Positions 17,553 to 26,428 are shown, counted from the stretch's first letter. The stretch is 64,000 nt of DNA from Edaphobacillus lindanitolerans (GCF_900156305.1 NZ_FTPL01000004.1:212177-276176); one strand, 5' to 3'. The notes: a model not told the origin generated them from the letters alone. Numbers and translations: made by a program.

Positions 17553-18389
17553 ATGGAGACCGAAAACATCAGACTGAGAGACGGGCTTGAAATCCCGGTG
17601 ATCGGCTTTGGAACCGTCTTCCTGAAAGGGAGCGAAGGCGTGCTGGCGATCCGGTCGGCGATCGAGGACGGTTACCGGCTCATCGACTCTGCCTACAATT
17701 ATGAAAATGAAGGGACGCTCGGAGAAGCGATCCGGCAAAGCCCCGTCGGCCGGGAAGAACTGATCATTACGTCCAAACTGCCCGGGCGTTACCATGATTA
17801 TGATGAGGCGCTCAAAGCGATAGAGGAATCCCTCTACCGGGCACAGCTCGATTATTTTGACCTGTACCTCATCCACTGGCCGAACCCGAAGGAAGGGAAA
17901 TACGTGGAGGCATGGAAAGCGCTGATCGAGGCGAAAAACCGGGGACTTGTGCGATCCATCGGCGTCAGCAATTTCCTGGCGGAGCATCTGGAGCGGCTCG
18001 ACAAGGAAACCGGAGAGCTGCCGGTCATCAACCAGATCGAAATGCACCCGTTCTTCAACCAGGCTTCCCAACGGAAATGGCATGAGGAACACGGCATCGT
18101 CACCGAAGCGTGGAGCCCGCTTTTCCGCGGCCGGGGCATGCTGAGCCACGAGACCCTCCTGGCGCTTTCAGAGCAATACGGCAAGACGCCGGCCCAGATT
18201 GTCCTTCGATGGCATCATCAACATGGCGCCGTGACGATTCCCCGATCCTCTTCACCCGAACGCCAGCGGGAGAACCTGTCGATCTTCGACTTCGAATTAA
18301 GCGGGGAGGACATGGGGAAAATCGACGGTCTGAGCAGTCCGGACGGCAGGATTGACGGGCAGGATCCCGCTGTCTATCAGGAGTTCTGA
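17553..18389 (+). CDS. Aldo/keto reductase
   Basis: A 278-residue AKR5-type enzyme. The catalytic tetrad is in place: Asp and Tyr in LIDSAYNYENE, Lys in TSKLPG and His in YLIHWPNP. The C-terminal NADP site is IPRSSSPERQRENL. It would reduce small aldehydes or ketones such as methylglyoxal or sugar aldehydes with NADPH. The start at ATG 17553 has AGAAGGAG nine bases upstream; the GTG three codons earlier lies inside that site. It stands alone with a terminator at 18511-18546. Confidence 0.9.
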   Translation: METENIRLRDGLEIPVIGFGTVFLKGSEGVLAIRSAIEDGYRLIDSAYNYENEGTLGEAIRQSPVGREELIITSKLPGRYHDYDEALKAIEESLYRAQLDYFDLYLIHWPNPKEGKYVEAWKALIEAKNRGLVRSIGVSNFLAEHLERLDKETGELPVINQIEMHPFFNQASQRKWHEEHGIVTEAWSPLFRGRGMLSHETLLALSEQYGKTPAQIVLRWHHQHGAVTIPRSSSPERQRENLSIFDFELSGEDMGKIDGLSSPDGRIDGQDPAVYQEF

Positions 18390-18703
18390 CAGTCATAGGC
18401 TGAATGACGGCTGTATGCCGGGTTCGTGGGATTCCTCCCGTGAAGGTTTCAGCATAAGTGGTATTTAAAGACCATGGGAAGAATAAAAAGAAGTGTCCGA
18501 GTAAGTTTCGCGTCCGGTCTGTCTCCATGGCAGCCGGGCGTTTTTAAACCATGATCTCTGCAAAAATATGTCTATTGAGGGCTGCCTGATCTCTCCCGGC
18601 TGCGCCCGCTGTTCAGCTGGTTGCCGGGGCAGCCGCCGATGGGGTGAGGATGCAGGAATATGATAAGATTGTGATGACTTGGTGGGAAGGAGCGGATTTG
18701 GGG
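18390..18703 (+). other. Intergenic region with two hairpins before yunF
   Basis: After the aldo/keto reductase comes a terminator (18511-18546). Then a long imperfect dyad (GGGCTGCC around 18577 and GGGGCAGCC around 18625) lies ahead of yunF. No coding frame of interest is seen. The second hairpin could be a leader structure, but its inner part is not well paired. Confidence 0.4.
18511..18546 (+). terminator. Terminator after the aldo/keto reductase
   Basis: CGTCCGG..CTG (18511-18521) pairs with CAG.CCGGGCG (18531-18540), followed by TTTTTAA. Confidence 0.7.
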
Positions 18704-19570
18704 ATGATCAAAGTGGGATTGACCGGCTGGGGGGACCATCCGGACGTGTACAGCCCGGCCTCGAAAAAGACGGAGAAGCTGCAGGACTATAGCGGGCATT
18801 TCCCGGTCGTGGAACTGGACTCCACGTTTTACGCGATCCAGCCGGAAAGGAACATCCGGAAGTGGATCGGCGAGACGCCCGACGGCTTCGGCTTCATTAC
18901 AAAGGCCTACCAGGGCATGACGGGGCATCATCGCGGACGGCTTCCGTACGAATCAGAAGAAGAGATGTACGATCTGTTCCGGCTGTCGATCGGGCCGCTG
19001 GCAGAGGCGGGCAGGCTGCCGATGGTGCTGGCACAGTACCCGCCCTGGTTCGACTGTACGAAAGAGAACGTCGGTGTCCTGCGGCGGCTGAGGGAGCGCC
19101 TGGACGGAATCGACGTGGCGGTCGAATTCCGGCACCAATCGTGGTATTCGGACAAGTACCGGGAAGGGACGATCAAGTTCCTGCAAGAGCAACACTTCAT
19201 CCACTCGGTATGCGACGAACCTCAGGCGGGCGATGGGAGCATCCCGTTCGTCCCTGCAGCCACCCGCGGGGACAAGACGCTCGTCCGCCTGCATGGCCGC
19301 AACTCGGCCGGCTGGACGGCAAATGGGCGCGACGATAAGAAATGGCGGGAGGTCCGATACCTGTACGATTACCGCGATGACGAACTGGAGGAAATACTCG
19401 GCGGCGTCAAGAAGGTCCAGGAACAGTGCGAGGACGTCTATGTCGTCTTCAACAACAACTCCGGCGGACACGCGGCGGAAAACGCCAAGCGGTTCATGAA
19501 GCTTGCGGGAATCGATCCGCAAGGCCCCGGCGGACGGCAGCTTGACCTGTTCGGCAAGGGGGACTGGTGA
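18704..19570 (+). CDS. yunF: DUF72 family protein, YunF
   Basis: A 288-residue TIM-barrel protein of the DUF72 family. It has the typical start MIKVGLTGWGDHPDVY, the block FITKAYQGMTGH, AVEFRHQSWYSD, and the ending VYVVFNNNSGGHAAENAKRFM. DUF72 proteins have no established reaction. The ATG at 18704 agrees with the family start; AAGGAG (18687-18692) is 11 bases away, and a TTG two codons earlier is nearer. It overlaps the next gene (TGATG). The order yunF-yunE-yunD-yunB copies the B. subtilis yun cluster. Confidence 0.85.
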   Translation: MIKVGLTGWGDHPDVYSPASKKTEKLQDYSGHFPVVELDSTFYAIQPERNIRKWIGETPDGFGFITKAYQGMTGHHRGRLPYESEEEMYDLFRLSIGPLAEAGRLPMVLAQYPPWFDCTKENVGVLRRLRERLDGIDVAVEFRHQSWYSDKYREGTIKFLQEQHFIHSVCDEPQAGDGSIPFVPAATRGDKTLVRLHGRNSAGWTANGRDDKKWREVRYLYDYRDDELEEILGGVKKVQEQCEDVYVVFNNNSGGHAAENAKRFMKLAGIDPQGPGGRQLDLFGKGDW

Positions 19571-20394
19571 TGGAGTACGTCATCCTGGCCGCGGCCGCGC
19601 TCCTGTCGGGGATCGTGGGGGCGCTCGTCGGGCTCGGGGGCGGCATCATCCTCGTACCGGCCGCACTTTACTTCGGCATCACGCTCGGTCTTGTACCGGG
19701 GCTGACGCCGCAAAAGATTGTCGGCCTGTCGGTCATCATGATGATCTTCACCGGCCTGTCATCGACCCTTTCCTATATGAAGTCAAAGACGGTGGACTAC
19801 AGAAGCGGACTGATCTTCTTCGCGGGCAGCGTCCCGGGGACGATCCTCGGTGCCTACGTGAACAAAGGGCTCGATCTTCCGTCGTTCAACCTGTACTTCG
19901 GCATTCTGCTGCTCATCCTGTCCACGCTGCTCCTCGTCCGAAAATACTTGAAGCCGGTCAGGTGGTTCACAGACCGCGGGCAAAAGCGGGAATACATAGA
20001 CCGGGAGGGTAATAGGCATGTATACGGCTATCCCGTTCCATTCGCTCTTCTTCTGACATTCGTGGTCGGCTTCACTTCAGGGTTGTTCGGGATCGGTGGA
20101 GGATCGATCATCGTGCCGGCGATGATCCTGCTGTTCCTCTTCCCGCCGCATCTTGCGGTCGGGACGTCCATGTTCATGGTGTTCCTGTCTGCGCTCGTCA
20201 ACTCGGTGAGTCATATCACGCTCGGCAACGTGCCTTGGCTGTACACGCTTCCCGTCATCCCGGCGGCATACATCGGGGCGAAGGCCGGAGCCGCGCTCAA
20301 CAAGCGGCTCAATTCCGAACTGCTCGTCACCGCGCTCCGGTTCATTCTGCTTCTGATGGGAATCCGTTCGATCTATGAGGGGATATGGGGTTGA
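19570..20394 (+). CDS. yunE: TauE/SafE-family membrane transporter, YunE
   Basis: An integral membrane protein of 274 residues with about eight helices and the two glycine-rich motifs of the family (GIVGALVGLGGGIILVPAAL and GFTSGLFGIGGGSIIVPAMI). TauE/SafE proteins are thought to export sulfoacetate, sulfite or related anions; the substrate here is unknown. AAGGGGGA at 19556-19563 supports ATG 19570, which overlaps the yunF stop. Confidence 0.88.
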   Translation: MEYVILAAAALLSGIVGALVGLGGGIILVPAALYFGITLGLVPGLTPQKIVGLSVIMMIFTGLSSTLSYMKSKTVDYRSGLIFFAGSVPGTILGAYVNKGLDLPSFNLYFGILLLILSTLLLVRKYLKPVRWFTDRGQKREYIDREGNRHVYGYPVPFALLLTFVVGFTSGLFGIGGGSIIVPAMILLFLFPPHLAVGTSMFMVFLSALVNSVSHITLGNVPWLYTLPVIPAAYIGAKAGAALNKRLNSELLVTALRFILLLMGIRSIYEGIWG

Positions 20395-20401
20395 AACCGA
20401 C

Positions 20402-21775
20402 ATGAACGAAATCATTCATATTTATCATACAAACGATCTGCACAGCCATTTTGAGAAGTGGCCGAGGATCCGGGAGTTCCTTGAAGGACGGAGAAGGGAG
20501 CATGAGGCCGCGGGCGAGACGTGCTTCCTGTTCGACATCGGAGATCATCTGGACCGCTCCCACCCGTATACCGAAGCGACGCTCGGCCGCGGGAACACGG
20601 AGATCCTTGAGGAGGCGGGCTTCGACGCAGTCACGATCGGGAACAATGAGGGGATTACACTGGCACAGCCTGACCTCGACCGGCTGTATGCAGGTGCCGC
20701 ATTCCCTGTCGTCCTCGGCAACTTGATGTATGAGGACGGTTCTGTTCCCGGCTGGGCTTCGGCCGAAGCGTTTCTCACAACGGCTTCCGGTGTGAGGATC
20801 GGCCTGATCGGGGCGACGGCCGACTTCACCTCCTCCTACGAAAGCCTCGGCTGGAGGGTCGCCAAGCCGGGAACATGGCTGGCGGATGCGGCGCCAGAGG
20901 TGAAGAGACAGTGTGATGTACTCGTATGCCTTTCTCATATGGGGTCTACTGCGGATGACCGTCTGGCAGAGGAGGCGGGGGATGCGGTGGACGTCATCCT
21001 GGGCGCCCATACCCATCATGTCTACCCGGAAGGCCGCCGGATCGGGAAGACGCTGATCGGCGCTGCGGGGAAGTGGGGACAGTACGTCGGGGAAGTCACA
21101 CTGACCGTTGATACCGGAACCGGCGAGGTCATCGGGTCGAGTGCAACGGTGTACGATACGGACACGCTCGTCCCTCCTGCGGATGACCGGTCGTTTGATG
21201 CCGGTCTCCGGAAAGAGGCTGCCGTCCTCATGGGCGACCCGGTGTTCGTCAATCCGTCCCCGCTGCCGGGAAGCTGGGACCATCCTTCGCCTCTCTCCAA
21301 ATTTTTCTCGGACGCGCTCAGGATCCATACGAACGCAGACTGTGCGATGTACAACGCCGGGATCTTCCTCGGCGGACTGGGGGAGGGCGGAGTGTCCGGG
21401 ATGGATCTGCATGAACTGATGCCCCACCCGATCAATCCGTGCATCGTGCTGCTGAACGGGACGGAGCTGGAAGAGGCCTATGAGCTGAGCCTCGATCCGG
21501 AATGGCCGGAGATCCGGCTGCGCGGCCTCGGATTCAGGGGCAAAGTGATGGGGACGATGATCCATCACCGGCTCTGCCGTGCGGAAGACGGCCGGCTGAT
21601 GGTCGGAGACCGTCCGGTGGAACCTCATGCGATATACCGGCTCGCCACGCTGGATCTGTTCACGTACGGGTTCTTTTTCCCGGCATTCAAGCAGCTCCCG
21701 AAAGAATATTACATGCCGGAGTTCATCCGGGACGTGCTCAGGGAACATGCCGTGCGCATGTTTGGCCGGTCATAA
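20402..21775 (+). CDS. yunD: 5'-nucleotidase-like metallophosphoesterase, YunD
   Basis: A cytoplasmic 457-residue member of the 5'-nucleotidase / UDP-sugar hydrolase family. Metal-binding motifs are HTNDLHSHFE near the N-terminus, FDIGDHLDR, SHMG and GAHTHH; the C-terminal half carries the 5'-nucleotidase substrate domain. No signal peptide is present, as in B. subtilis YunD. The start at ATG 20402 matches the family (MNEIIHIYHTNDLHSH); its ribosome site is modest (GGGG). It lies seven bases after yunE and ends in a terminator hairpin. Confidence 0.88.
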   Translation: MNEIIHIYHTNDLHSHFEKWPRIREFLEGRRREHEAAGETCFLFDIGDHLDRSHPYTEATLGRGNTEILEEAGFDAVTIGNNEGITLAQPDLDRLYAGAAFPVVLGNLMYEDGSVPGWASAEAFLTTASGVRIGLIGATADFTSSYESLGWRVAKPGTWLADAAPEVKRQCDVLVCLSHMGSTADDRLAEEAGDAVDVILGAHTHHVYPEGRRIGKTLIGAAGKWGQYVGEVTLTVDTGTGEVIGSSATVYDTDTLVPPADDRSFDAGLRKEAAVLMGDPVFVNPSPLPGSWDHPSPLSKFFSDALRIHTNADCAMYNAGIFLGGLGEGGVSGMDLHELMPHPINPCIVLLNGTELEEAYELSLDPEWPEIRLRGLGFRGKVMGTMIHHRLCRAEDGRLMVGDRPVEPHAIYRLATLDLFTYGFFFPAFKQLPKEYYMPEFIRDVLREHAVRMFGRS

Positions 21776-21781
21776 CCGCCG

Positions 21782-21815
21782 CCCTCTGCCCATACGATGG
21801 GGCAGGGGGATTTTT
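21782..21815 (+). terminator. Terminator hairpin that contains the yunB ribosome site
   Basis: CCCTCTGCCC (21782-21791) pairs with GGGCAGGGGG (21800-21809, one G-T pair), followed by ATTTTTATT. The 3' arm and the bases after it are also the ribosome site (AGGGGGA) for the TTG start of yunB at 21817. The same hairpin would therefore end yunD transcripts and hide the yunB site on read-through RNA. Confidence 0.72.
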
Positions 21816-21816
21816 A

Positions 21817-22584
21817 TTGAAGTTTCCGCATGCGCGCAGGAGGAAGCTGCGCACCCGGACGGGAAGGAGGCGCCTGCTGCCCCTCCTCCTGCCGCTCAGT
21901 CTCGTCCTGATGGTTGCCCTGTTCGTCTATTTCAATCAGCGGCTGGCTCCGGCACTCACCGACTATGCGGAGGTCCAGACGACCAAAATCGCCTCGGAAG
22001 TCATTGCCAAGGCGCTCGATACTAAAGCGAAGATCGATATCAACGAGATCATCGAATACGTCCCGTCCGACCAGTCCGAGGTGGTCACGGCCAAGCTGAA
22101 CACGGAGATCATCAACCGCTTTGTCGCGGAGACCCACAGCCTCGTCTCGGATTATCTGGATAAGGCGGAGGCGGGCGAGCTCAGTGCGCTTCCGAAGCTG
22201 GAGAATATCGAATATGACGTGGAGACGATGAAAGACCGGGACGGAATCGTCTTCTTCGTCCCGTTGTCGCAGGCGATCGGCATGCCGATGCTCGGGAACC
22301 TGGGTCCGAAGATCCCCGTCCGCTTCCATGTGATCGGCAACGTTCATACGGATCCCAAGACGGAAATCCGGGAATTCGGGATCAACAACGCGCTCGTCGA
22401 GGTCACGGCGACGATTCAGGTGAATGTCCAGATCATCGTTCCGTTCGCATCCAAGACGGCCCAGATCGAACAGCGGATACCCATCGCCATCGGACTCGTA
22501 CAGGGACAGGTTCCCCACATTTTCAACAAAGGCAATGTGGATCCTCCGTCCATCGAGGTGCCGATCCCGCTTCCGGAAGATTAA
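21817..22584 (+). CDS. yunB: Sporulation protein YunB
   Basis: A 255-residue protein with a basic N-terminus (KFPHARRRKLRTRTGRRR), one membrane segment (LLPLLLPLSLVLMVALFVYF) and an extracytoplasmic domain ending in the typical hydrophobic/proline tail (IAIGLVQGQVPHIFNKG, IEVPIPLPED). YunB is a sigma-E/K-controlled protein needed for proper spore formation in B. subtilis. The TTG at 21817 is chosen: GGCAGGGGGA is seven bases upstream and the basic leader begins there. No forespore or mother-cell promoter was firmly recognised. Confidence 0.82.
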   Translation: MKFPHARRRKLRTRTGRRRLLPLLLPLSLVLMVALFVYFNQRLAPALTDYAEVQTTKIASEVIAKALDTKAKIDINEIIEYVPSDQSEVVTAKLNTEIINRFVAETHSLVSDYLDKAEAGELSALPKLENIEYDVETMKDRDGIVFFVPLSQAIGMPMLGNLGPKIPVRFHVIGNVHTDPKTEIREFGINNALVEVTATIQVNVQIIVPFASKTAQIEQRIPIAIGLVQGQVPHIFNKGNVDPPSIEVPIPLPED

Positions 22585-22592
22585 ACAGGGGC

Positions 22593-22621
22593 TTGCAAAA
22601 TAGAAGCGGCTCTGCTATTCT
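22593..22621 (+). promoter_or_regulatory. Promoter of the lysine riboswitch transcript
   Basis: TTGCAA (22593-22598), 17 bases, TATTCT (22616-22621): a good sigma-A promoter about 20 bases before the riboswitch. Confidence 0.75.
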
Positions 22622-22642
22622 AAAAGACATTAATAAGAATAT

Positions 22643-22914
22643 CGATTGGGTAGAGGCCGCAATCGCTTATGAGTAACCCACGTGAGTTTGACAGCTATGA
22701 CCGTGCGTAAAAGGAAGCATTGCCGAAGTGGACCGGAAAGTCAGAGAAGGTCCGCTGGGGCCATTCCGAACAGGAATGGCACTGTCATGCGGGACGGGAA
22801 ACCGTCCGCATGGAGAGCTACAGATCGTACGTTGTAATGATTTATATTCCAACTGACGAACAGTAGTCGGCCGGCTTCCTTTTGCGCACATGCGCAGGAT
22901 GCCGGCCGTTTTTG
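22643..22914 (+). ncRNA. Lysine riboswitch (L box) with terminator
   Basis: The five-way-junction aptamer spans about 22643-22829. Conserved landmarks are GGGTAGAGGCCGC near the 5' end, the AGTAACCCACGTGAGTTTGACAG-type loop-E/turn region, AGCATTGCCGAAG, GCTGGGGCC, CACTGTCATGCGG and the closing GCATGGAGAGCTAC. A large terminator hairpin follows: CGGCCGGC (22868-22875) with GCCGGCCG (22901-22908), then TTTTT. Lysine binding should favour termination and turn off the transporter downstream. Confidence 0.93.
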
Positions 22915-22955
22915 CTTTTTAAGAAGCCTCTCCCCTCGGAATGGAGGAATGGAAC

Positions 22956-24557
22956 ATGTCAGGTACCATCTTTTCGATACTGCCGCCGCTCATTGCCATC
23001 GTGATGGTGCTCATCACGAAACGTGTGCTCGTTTCTCTCGGAGCCGGGATTGTCGCCGGCGCACTCATCGCCGCCTCCTTCAATCCGGGAGGTTCCCTGT
23101 CCACGCTCTGGAAGGCCTTTACGGTCAGCTTCTGGGACGGCGGGCTGAACACCTATAATATTTTCATCATGCTGTTCGTTTTGCTTCTCGGTGTGATCAC
23201 CGCCTTTGTAAGTCTTTCGGGAGGCAGCCGGGCATTTGCCGAATGGGCGACAAAACGAATCCGCACCCGCCGCGGCGCAAAGCTTCTTGCCGCATTTCTC
23301 GGGATCCTGATCTTCGTCGATGATTATTTCAACGCGCTGGCGGTAGGCCAGATCGCCCGTCCGATCACCGACAAGCACAAAATATCCCGGGCGAAGCTTG
23401 CTTACTTCATCGATTCCACGTCTGCTCCGGTCTGCGCCATTGCGCCGGTTTCCAGCTGGGGTGCCTATCTCATCGGCATCATCGGGACGATCCTGGCCGG
23501 TGCGACCGCGGTCAGCTATACACCGCTGCAGGCATTCCTGCTGATGATTCCGATGAACTTCTATGTGCTGGCCACGCTCGTGTTCGTTTTCTTTGCCGCG
23601 ATCAGCAGCAACTTCGACTTCGGCGAAATGCGCAGGCACGAGCGCCGGGCACTGGAGACCGGCGAGCTGTTCGATCCGTCCAAACAGATTCCAGGAGAGC
23701 TGAAGGAAGAGTTTCCTGTCCACAATCATGGGAGGGTCATTGATCTCGTTCTGCCGATCGTTCTGCTCGTTGCCGTTACCTTCGGCGGGATGTTCATCAC
23801 CGGATATCGTGCAAGCATCGCCGAATACGGCCGTGCGGACATCTGGACCATCTTCGAAATGACCGATGTATCGATTTCCCTGCTCACGGGCGGAATTGCG
23901 GGCGTCCTTGTTGCCGCCCTGCTGTACGCTGCCCAGATGAAACGGAATGAAACCGCCCGTTATTCGTATATCGGAACGGCGTTCATCAGCGGCATCAAAG
24001 CGATGATGCCGGCCGTCTCGATTCTCGTCTTCGCGTGGGCGCTCACTTATCTGATCGGTGAGCTGGAAACGGGTGCTTTCCTCTCGGGCGTGGTCCAGAG
24101 CGCAAACGTTCCGGTGATCCTGCTGCCGGCGATCATGTTCATCCTTGCCGGTGTCATGGCATTTGCGACGGGCACATCCTGGGGATCATTCGGCATCCTG
24201 CTCCCGATAGCGGGACAGGTCATGCTCGATGCAGCACCGGAGCTGCTGCTGGCCTCCCTTGCCGCCGTTCTCGGGGGCGCCGTCTTCGGCGATCATTGCT
24301 CGCCGATTTCCGATTCGACGATCATGTCCTCCACGGGGGCCGGGTCCAACCACATTGACCATGTGTCCACCCAGATGCCCTATGCGCTGATGAGCGCGGG
24401 AATCTCGGCAATTGGCTATGTCGTCCTCGGCGTGACCGATTCGGTCTGGGCAGGGATCCTTTCTGTGGTCGTCATGCTGGCAGCTGTCATTTGGTTCTGG
24501 GCATACAAAGGCCGGGCCATCACGCCGTCGGTGGCCGGGCAACAATCAGGAGATTAA
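22956..24557 (+). CDS. lysW: NhaC-family transporter under lysine riboswitch (LysW, predicted lysine transporter)
   Basis: A 533-residue membrane protein of the NhaC Na+/H+ antiporter superfamily, with signature stretches ILIFVDDYFNALAVGQIARPITD, AYFIDSTSAPVCAIAPVSSWGAY and GAVFGDHCSPISDSTIMSSTGAG. Because an L box lies just upstream, I assign it as LysW, the NhaC-type transporter predicted to import lysine. GGAGG at 22943-22947 favours ATG 22956; an ATG at 22941 overlaps the site. Ion coupling (Na+ or H+) is inferred. A terminator ends the unit at 24565-24590. Confidence 0.85.
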   Translation: MSGTIFSILPPLIAIVMVLITKRVLVSLGAGIVAGALIAASFNPGGSLSTLWKAFTVSFWDGGLNTYNIFIMLFVLLLGVITAFVSLSGGSRAFAEWATKRIRTRRGAKLLAAFLGILIFVDDYFNALAVGQIARPITDKHKISRAKLAYFIDSTSAPVCAIAPVSSWGAYLIGIIGTILAGATAVSYTPLQAFLLMIPMNFYVLATLVFVFFAAISSNFDFGEMRRHERRALETGELFDPSKQIPGELKEEFPVHNHGRVIDLVLPIVLLVAVTFGGMFITGYRASIAEYGRADIWTIFEMTDVSISLLTGGIAGVLVAALLYAAQMKRNETARYSYIGTAFISGIKAMMPAVSILVFAWALTYLIGELETGAFLSGVVQSANVPVILLPAIMFILAGVMAFATGTSWGSFGILLPIAGQVMLDAAPELLLASLAAVLGGAVFGDHCSPISDSTIMSSTGAGSNHIDHVSTQMPYALMSAGISAIGYVVLGVTDSVWAGILSVVVMLAAVIWFWAYKGRAITPSVAGQQSGD

Positions 24558-24564
24558 GGCTTTA

Positions 24565-24590
24565 GGCAGGGAAGTGCCCCTGCCTTTTGT
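24565..24590 (+). terminator. Terminator of lysW
   Basis: GGCAGGG (24565-24571) with CCCTGCC (24578-24584), then TTTTGTT. Confidence 0.75.
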
Positions 24591-24626
24591 TGTGTCTGCG
24601 AAAAGAGTCGAAAAATAAAAAATGCT

Positions 24627-24655
24627 TTGACTTCATATTTTCAGGACGTTATACT
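24627..24655 (+). promoter_or_regulatory. Promoter of metPS
   Basis: TTGACT (24627-24632), 17 bases, TATACT (24650-24655). This is one of the best sigma-A matches in the window and is flanked by CodY-like boxes. Confidence 0.82.
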
Positions 24656-24685
24656 TACAATAAGTTATAGAAATATCTGAAAATA
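24636..24685 (+). promoter_or_regulatory. Pair of CodY-like boxes at the metPS promoter
   Basis: Compared with the CodY consensus AATTTTCWGAAAATT, the 15-mer at 24671-24685 (AAATATCTGAAAATA) has three mismatches, and the one at 24636-24650, inside the promoter spacer, has four. Seen together they also form an inverted pair (ATATTTTCAG and CTGAAAATAT). Repression by CodY at high branched-chain amino acids or GTP would suit an amino acid importer. Confidence 0.5.
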
Positions 24686-24729
24686 TAAAATCCTGTCTCT
24701 GAAAGGAGCGGGAGAAAAGGGGGAACATC

Positions 24730-26253
24730 ATGGAACAGCGTTCGCAGTGGGGCACAAGGGCGGGGTTCATCCTGGCCGCCGTCGGTTCTGCGGTCGGACT
24801 CGGAAACATCTGGCGGTTTCCGTACGTCGCCTATGAAAATGGCGGCGGTGCATTTTTCATCCCGTACTTATTCGCTCTTTTGACCGCCGGTATTCCGATC
24901 CTGGTCATGGAATTCACACTCGGCCAGAAATATCGGGGTTCGGCACCGCTCTCATTCTTCAGATTGGAAGGAAAAAAGGCCGAGTGGCTCGGTTGGTGGG
25001 GAATCTTCGTATCCTTCGCAATTTCCACCTATTATGCGGTCATCATTGCCTGGGCCATGAAGTATACGGTTTACTCTGTCGGCCAGCAATGGGGGACCGA
25101 CACGGAGGGCTTCCTCTTCGGCACTGTTTTGAACCTTGCCGATACGCCGGGACAGACCGGCGGGTTCGTGCCGGGTGTGCTCATCCCGCTGATCCTCGTC
25201 TGGGTCATCGTCTTCGGCATCCTATTTGCCGGCGTCAAAAAGGGGATCGAGCTGGCAAACCGGATTTTCATTCCGACACTTGTCATCGTGTTCCTGCTCG
25301 TCGTGATCCGCGCGGTCACGCTTCCGGGAGCGCTGACAGGGCTGGATGCGTTCTTCAAGCCGGATCTCAGCCAGCTGGCGAACGGAACGGTCTGGGTCGC
25401 GGCTTACGGGCATATTTTCTTCAGCCTGTCGATTGCCTTTGCGATCATGATCACTTATTCCAGTTACCTGCCGCGCAAATCGGACATTACGAACAACGCA
25501 TTCATCACGGGCTTTGCCAATTCCGGATTTGAACTTCTCGCCGGGATCGGGATTTTTGCAGCGCTCGGCTTCATGGCCGTCCAGAATGACGTGGCGGTCT
25601 CGGAAGTCGCGTCCGCAGGCGTCGGCCTGGCATTCGCGGTGTTCCCGCAGATCATCAACGAATTCCCGGGGCTGAACGGCCTGTTCGGCGTCCTGTTCTT
25701 CCTGTCGCTCGTCCTGGCCGGGCTCACCTCGCTCATCTCCATCTGTGAAACATACGTAGCGGGACTGTCCGAGAAATTCGGAATTTCCCGGAGCAAGGCC
25801 GTCCTGTTCGGGGCCGGGCTTGCATCGATCGTGTCGCTTCTGTTCGCGACACGCGGGGGTCTCTACTTCCTCGATGCGGTCGACTACTTTATCAACCAGT
25901 TCGGTGTGGCGGCGATCGGTCTCGTCGAAGTGATTGCCGTGGCCTGGGTGTTCCGCAAACTGGATCTCTTCAAGACTCATGCCGACTCGATGTCGGATAT
26001 CCGCCTCGGCGGGTGGTGGAAGTTCTCGCTCATGTTCATTACGCCGATCGTGCTCGGGTATATGATGTTCGACCTGCTCCGCACCAACCTCGGAAAGCGG
26101 TTTGATAATCCGACCGGCAACTATGAAGGATACTCGGATGCTTTCATCATGGGGGCCGGCTGGTCGGTGGCCATCGCGGCGCTCGTCCTCGGCATCGTAT
26201 TCACATTCTTCAAATGGAACGGCCGGGCACTCCAGCCGTATGACAAAGACTGA
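24730..26253 (+). CDS. metP: NSS-family amino acid transporter, MetP type
   Basis: A 507-residue Na+-dependent transporter with 12 membrane helices. The SNF/LeuT signature is WGTRAGFILAAVGSAVGLGNIWRFPYVAYENGGGAF, with unwound TM1 glycines. A tiny membrane subunit gene (metS) follows at once, which marks it as the MetPS type that imports methionine and alanine in Corynebacterium. GGGGGGAAC precedes the ATG. Regulation is probably through the CodY-like boxes in the promoter. Confidence 0.88.
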   Translation: MEQRSQWGTRAGFILAAVGSAVGLGNIWRFPYVAYENGGGAFFIPYLFALLTAGIPILVMEFTLGQKYRGSAPLSFFRLEGKKAEWLGWWGIFVSFAISTYYAVIIAWAMKYTVYSVGQQWGTDTEGFLFGTVLNLADTPGQTGGFVPGVLIPLILVWVIVFGILFAGVKKGIELANRIFIPTLVIVFLLVVIRAVTLPGALTGLDAFFKPDLSQLANGTVWVAAYGHIFFSLSIAFAIMITYSSYLPRKSDITNNAFITGFANSGFELLAGIGIFAALGFMAVQNDVAVSEVASAGVGLAFAVFPQIINEFPGLNGLFGVLFFLSLVLAGLTSLISICETYVAGLSEKFGISRSKAVLFGAGLASIVSLLFATRGGLYFLDAVDYFINQFGVAAIGLVEVIAVAWVFRKLDLFKTHADSMSDIRLGGWWKFSLMFITPIVLGYMMFDLLRTNLGKRFDNPTGNYEGYSDAFIMGAGWSVAIAALVLGIVFTFFKWNGRALQPYDKD

Positions 26254-26270
26254 GAGAAGGGGGAACAGTC

Positions 26271-26375
26271 ATGAGCGGATCAGCGATTTTCATGATGATC
26301 GTCGGCATCCTGATCATCTGGGGGGGACTTGCGGCAAGCATTGCCAACGCAGTCGCAAAATCCCGGAACCGATAA
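26271..26375 (+). CDS. metS: MetS-type small subunit of the NSS transporter
   Basis: A 34-residue protein: MSGSAIFMMIVGILIIWGG followed by LAASIANAVAKSRNR. One membrane helix plus a basic tail is the exact layout of MetS (methionine/alanine import NSS small subunit). AGAAGGGGGAAC precedes the ATG, 17 bases after metP. MetS is required for MetP function in Corynebacterium glutamicum. It is followed by a terminator. Confidence 0.87.
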   Translation: MSGSAIFMMIVGILIIWGGLAASIANAVAKSRNR

Positions 26376-26377
26376 AG

Positions 26378-26408
26378 AAAAGCGTCCCGATTCGGGGCGC
26401 TTTTCATT
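26378..26408 (+). terminator. Terminator of metPS
   Basis: AAAAGCGTCCCG (26378-26389) pairs with CGGGGCGCTTTT (26393-26404, one G-T pair), then CATTTT. Confidence 0.8.
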
Positions 26409-26428
26409 TTCACCGGCCCCCGCGCTTC

